Made by a program: the position numbers and the translations under genes. Of a stretch of DNA of 11,585 nt, positions 6,049-11,585 are shown piece after piece (position 1 is the first letter of the stretch; each line of letters starts with the position of its first letter). Where the stretch lies: NCBI GenBank assembly GCA_002298925.1, contig DBMM01000090.1:7426-19010 (forward strand), in the 5' to 3' direction. Origin of the DNA: Geobacter sp. UBA698. GTDB lineage: Bacteria > Desulfobacterota > Desulfuromonadia > Geobacterales > Pseudopelobacteraceae. The notes beneath the pieces are model-generated. The model saw nothing but the letters and a program-made list of their open reading frames with translations, did no database searches and was not told where the DNA came from.

Positions 6049-6942
6049 ATGAAATCCGTATCCGCCAAAATCATATCAATTCTCGTATTCCTGTTAATTC
6101 CCCTCACGACTTTTGCACAATCTTCACAACAACAGATTATTATCGGTCTAATTCCGGAGCTAAACGTCTTCAAACAGATGGAGCGATTCAGCTCGCTTGG
6201 CACGTACCTTACAGAAAAGACCGGCATCAAGGTAAAGTTCACGATCCTCAGCAGATATGGAAACATAATTGAAAGATTTTCTACGGAACGGCTGGATGGC
6301 GCCTTTTTCGGGTCATTCACGGGAGCCCTGGCGATACGGAAACTGGGCGTTGTACCTCTGGCCAGGCCGGTGAACCTGGATGGTGAATCCACGTATCACG
6401 CGCACCTGTTCACGAGAAAAGACAGCGGAATAAAAGGCATAGCAGGCATGAAGGGGAAGAAAATGGCCTTCGTTGACAAAGCGACCACGGCAGGATATGT
6501 ATTCCCCGCAGCTTATTTGAAGGAACATGGCGTTTCGGATATCAACAAGTTCTTCAGCGAAACGTTTTATGCGGGAAGCCACGATGCTGCCTTGTATGCG
6601 GTTTTGAACAAGGAGGCCGATGTAGGTTCCTGCAAGAATACGATTTACGATATGATCAGAAAAACTGATCCGAGGATTGACAAGGAAATTGTCATTTTGG
6701 CTGAATCATCCAGTGTTCCGTCCAATGGACTCTGTGTGAGAAAAGGATTAAATCCACAAATTGCAAACAAATTGTACGAAGCCCTCCTGAATCTGGACAA
6801 AACCCCCGAAGGTAAAGCGGTCCTAGTGAAACTGAACTTCAAAAAATTCATTCCGACATCGGTTGATGATTACAAACCGGTTTTTGAAATGACGCAGAAG
6901 GCGGGCATAGATCTAAGAAAATATGGCTACAAAAATGAATAA
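6049..6942 (+). CDS. PhnD-type periplasmic binding protein, probable partner of the c-di-GMP enzyme
   Basis: The 297-residue protein has a signal peptide (Lys2/Lys7, hydrophobic 9-20, likely cut after TFA at 21-23). It then follows the phosphate/phosphite/phosphonate binding-protein (PhnD) pattern: IIIGLIPE (30-37), a FSSLGTYLTEKTGIKV block (47-62), DGAFFGSFTGAL (83-94), and the ligand-loop DKATTAGYVFPAAYL (143-157). The mature form has just two cysteines, Cys195 and Cys229. A strong AGGAGG (6038-6043) lies 5 bases before ATG, and the gene sits 25 bases after the GGDEF-EAL gene. No ABC permease or ATPase lies nearby, which argues for a sensory role rather than transport, as with NspS beside MbaA or AioX beside AioS. 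The ligand cannot be read from the sequence. The family call is firm; the partnership is inference. Confidence 0.9.
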   Translation: MKSVSAKIISILVFLLIPLTTFAQSSQQQIIIGLIPELNVFKQMERFSSLGTYLTEKTGIKVKFTILSRYGNIIERFSTERLDGAFFGSFTGALAIRKLGVVPLARPVNLDGESTYHAHLFTRKDSGIKGIAGMKGKKMAFVDKATTAGYVFPAAYLKEHGVSDINKFFSETFYAGSHDAALYAVLNKEADVGSCKNTIYDMIRKTDPRIDKEIVILAESSSVPSNGLCVRKGLNPQIANKLYEALLNLDKTPEGKAVLVKLNFKKFIPTSVDDYKPVFEMTQKAGIDLRKYGYKNE

Positions 6943-6981
6943 TTCCAAGTCGGCGCCTATTGGGCAAGAGATTCAAGCGGC

Positions 6982-7006
6982 TTGACATTTTGGTCCCGCT
7001 TATGAT
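6982..7006 (+). promoter_or_regulatory. Possible promoter for the CAP-domain gene with unusually short spacer
   Basis: A perfect TTGACA (6982-6987) and a near-consensus TATGAT (7001-7006) lie just upstream of the CAP gene, but only 13 bases separate them, well under the usual 16-18. Either just one box is real or the promoter needs help. The rest of the 104-base gap shows no hairpin that would clearly end the upstream operon. Confidence 0.3.
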
Positions 7007-7046
7007 GCCATGGAATTTTAAAACTGATCTGCAAAGGATGACACTG

Positions 7047-7706
7047 ATGAATTTTCCGTCCATTTCTCTTCATACGCCCTTTCGACCGGTGCGACTTTTC
7101 CGTTTAACCATCTGCGTACTGCTGGCGCTGGTCGCACCGGCCGCCGCCCTGGACGAAAGTCTGGCCAGGCAGGTGCTGGCCGAAATCAATCTGGCCCGCA
7201 GCGAACCGCGCACCTATGCCGGCTTTCTGTGGGAATTCCGCCGCCTGTTTCAGGGGAAAATTTACATGCTGCCGGGCAGCAACACCCGCATGCATACCAA
7301 AGAAGGGGCTGCCGCCGTCGATGAGGCGATCAGACACCTCTCCCGCCAGAAACCCCTGCCGACGCTGGCCTGGTCGAACGGACTGGCCGCGGCAGCGGCC
7401 GAACTGGCCGAGGAGCAGGGCGAATCCGGCGGACTCGGCCATAACGGCAGTCGCAGCCACGGAGTTCGGGAGCGGATCGAGCGGCACGGGAAATGGGATC
7501 GGCAGATCGCAGAAAACATCAGCTACGGCCCGACTGATGCCCGGGCAGTGGTCATGCAGCTGATCATCGACGACGGGGTGAAGGATCGGGGGCACCGCAC
7601 GAACACTTTTAGACCGGCCATAAAGACCGCCGGTGTCGCCTGCGGTTCCCACCCACGTTATGGCGGCATGTGCGTGATCGATTTTGCGGGTGGCTTCAGC
7701 GAGTAG
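7047..7706 (+). CDS. Secreted CAP-domain (SCP/PR-1-like) protein
   Basis: The 219-residue protein begins with a signal peptide (basic residues to Arg19, hydrophobic 20-34, cleavage near APAAA, 30-34). A CAP domain follows: VLAEINLARSEPRTYAGFL (43-61), the LAWSNGLAAAAAELAEEQG helix (107-125), GHNG (131-134), AENISYG (155-161), RGHRTN (181-186) and a C-terminal CVIDFAGGF (209-217). His132, Glu156 and His183 match the conserved CAP pocket residues. Bacterial CAP proteins are extracytoplasmic and their activity is mostly unknown. I chose ATG 7047 because AAAGGA (7033-7038) precedes it by 8 bases and it gives a compact signal peptide. ATG 7038, ATG 7002 and TTG 6960 are in frame upstream but poorly supported. 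The DUF456 gene follows 44 bases later on the same strand. Confidence 0.88.
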   Translation: MNFPSISLHTPFRPVRLFRLTICVLLALVAPAAALDESLARQVLAEINLARSEPRTYAGFLWEFRRLFQGKIYMLPGSNTRMHTKEGAAAVDEAIRHLSRQKPLPTLAWSNGLAAAAAELAEEQGESGGLGHNGSRSHGVRERIERHGKWDRQIAENISYGPTDARAVVMQLIIDDGVKDRGHRTNTFRPAIKTAGVACGSHPRYGGMCVIDFAGGFSE

Positions 7707-7750
7707 ACGGATACATGACAAGGGTACAGACTGGAAGATAAGAGCAGATT

Positions 7751-8239
7751 ATGCCTGATCAATCACTGATACTCTGGATCATCGCCGCAATCCTGACGGT
7801 CACCGGCCTGTCCGGGCTGTTACTGCCCATGCTACCGGGTGCCCCGCTATTATTTCTGGGGCTGTTTTTTGGAGCTTGGGCGGAGGGGTTTCGCTATGTA
7901 GGGGTCTGGACTCTGCTGATCCTGGCGGGAATGGCCGCACTCACCTACTTGGTGGAGTTCGCCGCATCCATGCTGGGGGTCAACAAGTTCGGCGGCTCCC
8001 GGCGGGCCATGACCGGTGCTGCCCTGGGCGGCGTTGTCGGACTTTTTTTGGGAGTGCCGGGAATACTGCTGGGACCGTTCGTTGGGGCGGTCATAGGAGA
8101 ACTGTCGCTGCAGCGCACCCTGGATCAGGCCAGCCGGGCAGGTTTTGGAACCGTAGTCGGGCTGGCAATCGGCGTGGCAGGCAAACTGGCCATCGGCATC
8201 GCCATGGTCGGCCTGTTTCTTCTGATTCGTTTACTGTGA
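7751..8239 (+). CDS. DUF456 family integral membrane protein
   Basis: The 162-residue protein is almost entirely hydrophobic. Membrane segments lie at about 6-26, 28-46, 50-70, 88-117 (rich in small Gly-x-x-x-Gly spacings) and 132-161. The GLSGLLLPMLPGAPLLFLG stretch (19-37) and GVNKFGGSRRAMTGAALGG (76-94) are characteristic of DUF456 proteins, whose function is unknown. Length fits the family. AGAG (7741-7744) lies 6 bases before ATG, a modest ribosome site. The gene is likely co-transcribed with the CAP gene and converges on mtgA. The 59 bases between the two stop codons hold no obvious terminator. Confidence 0.88.
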   Translation: MPDQSLILWIIAAILTVTGLSGLLLPMLPGAPLLFLGLFFGAWAEGFRYVGVWTLLILAGMAALTYLVEFAASMLGVNKFGGSRRAMTGAALGGVVGLFLGVPGILLGPFVGAVIGELSLQRTLDQASRAGFGTVVGLAIGVAGKLAIGIAMVGLFLLIRLL

Positions 8240-8298
8240 TCTCAAAACGATTAATTTCAATCACTCTAGGACCATAACCCTGTCTGGACTGCTCACCT

Positions 8299-9123
8299 TT
8301 AAAAACCAAACAGATCCTTGAAAAATTTCTTCACCTTTCCCGAAAAGCTTCTGTCCACCTTCCGCTGCATGTCGCCGATATCCGGCCTCTCATCCAGGGC
8401 TTGACGGTACTCCGACTCGGTCAGCACCCCCTTATAGCGCAACTGCCCCAGGATCATGTCGGAGCGCTTCAGCACCCGCTCCAGGTGTCGGTACGGGTTG
8501 TAGACCTTCTGCGGTCCGGGGAGCATGGCGGCCAGAAAGGCGCATTCCCGTGGGGTCAGGTCGCTGACCGGCTTGTCGAAATAGTAGCGGCTGCCGTGGC
8601 CGATTCCGTATACCATCGGACCCAGCTCGACGATGTTCAGGTACAGCTCGAGAATCCGCCCCTTGGTCAACACCTGTTCCATCCGCTTGGCCAGGTAGAT
8701 TTCCTCGATCTTGCGGGTGACGGTCTTTTCCCTGGAAAGGAAAAGGTTCTTCGCCGCCTGCTGGGTGATGGTCGAGGCCCCGCGGGCGAAGCGCTTTTTT
8801 TCCAGGTCATATTTGATGGCGTTCTTGATCGCCGTGACGTCGAGCCCCTCATGCCGGTAGAAGTTGGCATCCTCCGCCACGATCACTGCCCACTCCATCT
8901 CGGTCGGGATGTTCTTCTCCGGGGTCCACCAGGGGTTGCGCGGCCCCACCACAAAAGGGTGAGGCTTGCCCTGCCAATCCCTGACCTGGATGGTCAGATT
9001 CATCTTGCGGTCGGCAAGCCCCGTCACCGCAGGCAGACGGTAGAGTACTACCCCGATCCAGGCGGCATACAGGGCGAAAGTGGCGAGAACTGCGATCATC
9101 ATCCATTTTACTATTTTTTTCAA
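8299..9123 (-). CDS. mtgA: Monofunctional biosynthetic peptidoglycan glycosyltransferase (GT51)
   Basis: This enzyme polymerises lipid II into glycan strands at the outer face of the inner membrane. With the start used here it has 274 residues: a signal anchor at about 4-28, then a GT51 domain only, with no transpeptidase domain. Visible motifs are EDANFYRHEGLD (84-95) with catalytic Glu84, GASTITQQAAKNLFLS (115-130), the RKIEE motif (137-141) with the second Glu, and KGRILELYLNIVELG (154-168). I prefer TTG at 9123 because GAGAGG (9134-9129) precedes it by 5 bases and the protein then opens as a compact MKKIVKW-type anchor. ATG 9153, ATG 9171 and GTG 9189 are in-frame alternatives without a clear ribosome site. 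The C-terminal tail past the domain is basic. It converges with DUF456 and diverges from the RRM gene. Confidence 0.93.
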   Translation of the reverse strand: MKKIVKWMMIAVLATFALYAAWIGVVLYRLPAVTGLADRKMNLTIQVRDWQGKPHPFVVGPRNPWWTPEKNIPTEMEWAVIVAEDANFYRHEGLDVTAIKNAIKYDLEKKRFARGASTITQQAAKNLFLSREKTVTRKIEEIYLAKRMEQVLTKGRILELYLNIVELGPMVYGIGHGSRYYFDKPVSDLTPRECAFLAAMLPGPQKVYNPYRHLERVLKRSDMILGQLRYKGVLTESEYRQALDERPDIGDMQRKVDRSFSGKVKKFFKDLFGF

Positions 9124-9214
9124 AACTGCCTCTCGTGACTTGAAGGTAATCATATGGTTGCTGCAGGCCATAGGACCAGGAAATTGCACGGATCATCACG
9201 GTGACATTCTTACG

Positions 9215-9243
9215 TTGACCGACACACGCTGCACTGATAACTT
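9215..9243 (+). promoter_or_regulatory. Possible sigma-70 promoter of the RRM gene
   Basis: TTGACC (9215-9220) and TAACTT (9238-9243) are spaced by 17 bases, in the divergent region between mtgA and the RRM gene. The -10 box is mediocre. The predicted leader is about 85 bases, which would fit the long leaders of cold-regulated RNA-binding genes, but nothing here proves that. Confidence 0.35.
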
Positions 9244-9334
9244 TTTACATATATACCACGAACCGTAATAATCGACATCTTTGCCGTGACATCGGGTAAT
9301 ATGCATATAAGGCCGCATGGAAAGGAAACTGAAT

Positions 9335-9649
9335 ATGGGTGTGGAAATCTACGTAGGGCAAATCTCCGGCAGCGTCACGGAGGATGAAGTACGGAAACTG
9401 TTCTCGGTTTCGGGCACCGTTACATCCGTCCATCTGGTAAGCGATGCTGTATCCGGTGAATTCAGGGGCTGCGGGTACGTCAGGATGTCGACCGAAGATG
9501 AGGCCAGAGAAGCGATCGATCTGCTGAATGGCGCCATGCTCGGTGACCGCCTGATCGTTGTAAAGGATGCACCCAAAAAAAACACCAAAAAATCAGGTTC
9601 ATCCGGCAGCAGCAGGACGGGCAAGCCTCGGGGTAGTCACCGCTCGTAA
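9335..9649 (+). CDS. Bacterial RRM-type RNA-binding protein
   Basis: The protein is a single RNA recognition motif (about residues 3-78) plus a basic, Ser/Gly/Lys-rich tail (79-104). RNP2 is IYVGQI (5-10) and RNP1 is RGCGYVRM (44-51). The third RNP1 position is normally aromatic and is Cys here, so one stacking contact may be missing; Tyr48 is kept. The helix-strand order (VTEDEVRKLFSVSG; DEAREAIDLLNGAML) is typical. I chose ATG 9335 because AAAGGAA (9321-9327) precedes it by 7 bases. ATG 9317 would add six residues before the conserved strand. Small RRM proteins of this kind bind single-stranded RNA in cyanobacteria and deltaproteobacteria. The next gene also encodes an RNA-binding protein. 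Confidence 0.9.
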   Translation: MGVEIYVGQISGSVTEDEVRKLFSVSGTVTSVHLVSDAVSGEFRGCGYVRMSTEDEAREAIDLLNGAMLGDRLIVVKDAPKKNTKKSGSSGSSRTGKPRGSHRS

Positions 9650-9793
9650 CGACCTGCATCCGGGACTGATACTATTCATTCCCCTGCCGGGACGAAATAC
9701 CTGTCGGAAAAATCGAGAAACAGATAAGATTAAAGACAGGCTCTTCCCGTTTCCCCTCCCAGAAATGCCGCTATACCACCAATCCTTGAAAGA

Positions 9794-10639
9794 ATGAGAA
9801 AATCCATGCTTCTTATCGGTAATTACAATAGCTTGAAAATAGCCCGGATAACCGCCTCGGGCGCTTTGCTGTCTTCCGAGGCCGGGGAGATCCTGCTCCC
9901 CGGAAGGCTGGTTCCCAAGGGGGCCGAGCCGGGCAGCCTGCTGAAGGTGTTCATCTACGTCGATTCGGAAGACCGACTGACGGCCACCACCAGAAAGCCC
10001 CGGGCGGTGGTGGGTGAGTTTGTTCTGCTGAAGGTCAAGGACAACGTGACCGTCGGCACCTTCCTGGACTGGGGGCTGGAAAAAGACCTGCTGCTGCCAT
10101 TCGGCGAGCAGACCGACCCGCTCAGGCGGGGACAGGATGTGCTGGTGCGCGTCTATCTGCACAGCAGCGATCGGGTGGCAGCGTCGGCCAGACTGGAAAA
10201 ATTCCTCAAGCCGGCCGATGAAACCCTGGCCGAAGGGGATCAGGTCGAGCTGCTGGTTTATGCCTTCAGCGATCTGGGCGCCAAGGTCATTGTCAATAAC
10301 AGCTTTAGCGGCCTGCTGTTTCGCAATGAGCTCTACGGCAACCCGACCTGTGGTGAACGGATGCGGGGCTATGTAAAAAAGATCCGCGAGGACGGCAAAA
10401 TCGATGTCACCCTGCGCACGGGCGGCGCCATGGAAGCGGCAAACGACCGGGAGGTGATCATGGATGCCCTGAAAGCGCGCAACGGCCTGCTCCCCCTGAG
10501 TGACAAAAGTACGCCAGAAGCCATTGCCGCTCTGCTGCGCATGAGCAAGAAGAGCTTCAAGAAAGGGATCGGCGGATTGTACAAGGAGGGGCTGATTGAC
10601 ATCACACCCGACGGGGTCAGGCTGCGTGCCGGGGCATAA
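9794..10639 (+). CDS. CvfB/YitL-family S1 RNA-binding protein with C-terminal winged helix
   Basis: The 281-residue protein matches the CvfB (conserved virulence factor B/YitL) layout: three S1-like barrels at about 6-66, 70-133 and 145-207, then a winged helix at about 225-280. The family hallmark FLDWGLEKDLLLPFGEQ (90-106) is clear, as is the KSTPEAIAALLRMSKKSFKKGIGGLYKEGLI block (238-268). CvfB binds RNA and influences gene expression in Staphylococcus; its role here is unknown. The start is uncertain: ATG 9794 has only a weak GAAAG upstream, and ATG 9806 (Met5) is equally possible. The 144-base gap upstream holds only a long-loop stem, CCTGTC/GACAGG (9700-9740). Its stop codon directly abuts the next start. 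Confidence 0.9.
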   Translation: MRKSMLLIGNYNSLKIARITASGALLSSEAGEILLPGRLVPKGAEPGSLLKVFIYVDSEDRLTATTRKPRAVVGEFVLLKVKDNVTVGTFLDWGLEKDLLLPFGEQTDPLRRGQDVLVRVYLHSSDRVAASARLEKFLKPADETLAEGDQVELLVYAFSDLGAKVIVNNSFSGLLFRNELYGNPTCGERMRGYVKKIREDGKIDVTLRTGGAMEAANDREVIMDALKARNGLLPLSDKSTPEAIAALLRMSKKSFKKGIGGLYKEGLIDITPDGVRLRAGA

Positions 10640-11521
10640 ATGACTATTTCCAGCTACTGTTCCAGAGTCACCATGCCGGCAGCCGACAAGCCCTATCCTT
10701 CCATCCTGGATTTCCTGATCAGGCGCTTTCCCCAGGTTCTGCGCACTATCTGGGAACAACGGATCCTCGACGGCAAGGTGCTTGACGACGGCGGCATTCC
10801 GATAACGGTCACTAGCGAATATACCCCCTTCAAAAGGATTTTTTATTTCAGGGAAGTCGAGCAGGAACGGGTCATTCCGTTTGCCGAGAAAATCCTGTTC
10901 CAGAATGACGAGCTACTGGTTGCATGCAAACCGCATTTCCTCCCGGTCACCCCAGGGGGCCCGTATGTTGCCGAATGCCTGTTGAACCGATTACGGAAGA
11001 GAACGGGCAACGATGATCTCGTGCCGGTTCACAGAATCGACCGTGAAACCGCCGGCATCGTGCTGTTTTCCGCCAACAGGAAAACCAGAGGCCTGTACAA
11101 TGAACTTTTCGTGCACGGCAAAGTTGAGAAGAGCTACCAGGCTGTCGCTGAATGTAGCTGCACTCCCGAAAAAACCGAGTGGGATCTTGAAAATCGCATC
11201 GTCAACGGAGAACCGTGGTTCAGGATGAAAACTGCTCCCGGAGAAGCAAACTCCCGTTCAATCATCAAGCTGGTGGAGGCAAGGTCAAAGCTGGCGCGCT
11301 TTATTCTCAAACCGCTGACAGGCAAGACACATCAGCTGCGGCTGCATATGAGCGGCCTCGGCTTCAGGATCCAGAACGACAAGTACTATCCCGATCTGCA
11401 GCCGGAAATAGCCGATGACTTCAACCATCCGCTTCAGCTAATCGCTAAAACCGTAAAATTCCATGATCCGATCAGCGGCGAACAGATGGAGTTCACATCG
11501 GAACGAAAGCTGCGCTGGTAG
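10640..11521 (+). CDS. RluA-family pseudouridine synthase
   Basis: The 293-residue enzyme isomerises uridine to pseudouridine in RNA, probably rRNA or tRNA; the target is not readable. An N-terminal S4-like segment (about 19-75, ILDFLIRRFP...RILDGKVLDD) precedes the catalytic domain. That domain has ILFQNDELLVACKPHFLPV (85-103), VHRIDRETAGIVLFS (130-144) with catalytic Asp134, EKSYQAVA (163-170), and GKTHQLRLHMSGLGF (228-242), where Lys229 replaces the usual Arg. ATG follows the cvfB-like stop with no spacing (TAAATG, 10637-10642), so translation is probably coupled. No strong ribosome site precedes ATG 10640, and ATG 10673 (Met12) is a possible alternative. Family confidence is high. Confidence 0.93.
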   Translation: MTISSYCSRVTMPAADKPYPSILDFLIRRFPQVLRTIWEQRILDGKVLDDGGIPITVTSEYTPFKRIFYFREVEQERVIPFAEKILFQNDELLVACKPHFLPVTPGGPYVAECLLNRLRKRTGNDDLVPVHRIDRETAGIVLFSANRKTRGLYNELFVHGKVEKSYQAVAECSCTPEKTEWDLENRIVNGEPWFRMKTAPGEANSRSIIKLVEARSKLARFILKPLTGKTHQLRLHMSGLGFRIQNDKYYPDLQPEIADDFNHPLQLIAKTVKFHDPISGEQMEFTSERKLRW

Positions 11522-11561
11522 TGAATCCTGGCGACAGTCACCGGAAACCTGCAGGAACGGC

Positions 11562-11585
11562 AAAGGCGACCGATGGGCCGCCTTT
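11562..11585 (+). terminator. Terminator-like hairpin at the window edge
   Basis: AAAGGCG (11562-11568) pairs perfectly with CGCCTTT (11579-11585) around a 10-base loop, 40 bases past the pseudouridine synthase stop. The T-run, if any, lies outside the window, so termination is likely but not fully seen. Confidence 0.5.

Noticed and set aside
6049..6942. Phosphonate uptake operon
   Set aside because: Only the binding protein is present. The neighbours are a signalling enzyme and a CAP protein, with no permease or ATPase in view.
8401..9138. 245-codon open frame on the plus strand
   Set aside because: Antisense to mtgA, with composition typical of a shadow frame.
9657..9740. Terminator between the RRM and CvfB-type genes
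   Set aside because: The only stem (CCTGTC/GACAGG) has a 29-base loop and no T-run; the repeated CCGGGAC is direct, not inverted.
9599..10759. 386-codon open frame on the minus strand
   Set aside because: Antisense to the CvfB-type gene and spans the ends of two real genes; no domain or ribosome site.

Overview
The window reads as a chromosomal segment of a Gram-negative bacterium. The Desulfuromonadota (Geobacter/Pelobacter-like) are my best guess. The clues are a c-type haem motif inside the periplasmic sensor of a c-di-GMP enzyme, a bacterial RRM protein beside a CvfB-type protein, a lipoprotein with a classical lipobox, and G/C-rich palindromic intergenic repeats. No rRNA, tRNA, insertion sequence or CRISPR array was seen, and the lineage is inferred, not proven.

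Layout. Positions 1-839 (minus) hold an alpha/beta hydrolase that runs off the left edge. The 387-base gap after it carries a two-armed palindromic repeat (1001-1111). A small Gly/Tyr/His-rich lipoprotein follows (1227-1418), then a cytoplasmic GH13 alpha-amylase (1663-3006). The 527-base gap at 3007-3533 has no convincing gene. It holds a hairpin just after the amylase, a 76-base inverted-repeat element (3062-3137), a set of small hairpins ending in a strong intrinsic terminator (3256-3298) with no gene in front of it, and a sigma-70-like promoter.

The centre (3534-6942) is the most interesting part. A membrane HAMP-PAS-GGDEF-EAL protein with a periplasmic CxxCH haem motif is followed 25 bases later by a PhnD-type periplasmic binding protein, and no transporter genes are present. 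I infer a two-gene signalling unit in which the binding protein and/or haem redox state steer c-di-GMP synthesis and breakdown. Sampled lines are clearly more A/T-rich here than in the amylase.

The right part is more ordinary. It has a secreted CAP-domain protein and a DUF456 membrane protein (both plus), then the convergent peptidoglycan glycosyltransferase mtgA (minus). Next come three RNA-related genes on the plus strand: an RRM protein, a CvfB/YitL-type S1 protein, and an RluA-family pseudouridine synthase whose start codon abuts the CvfB stop. A terminator-like hairpin sits at the right edge.
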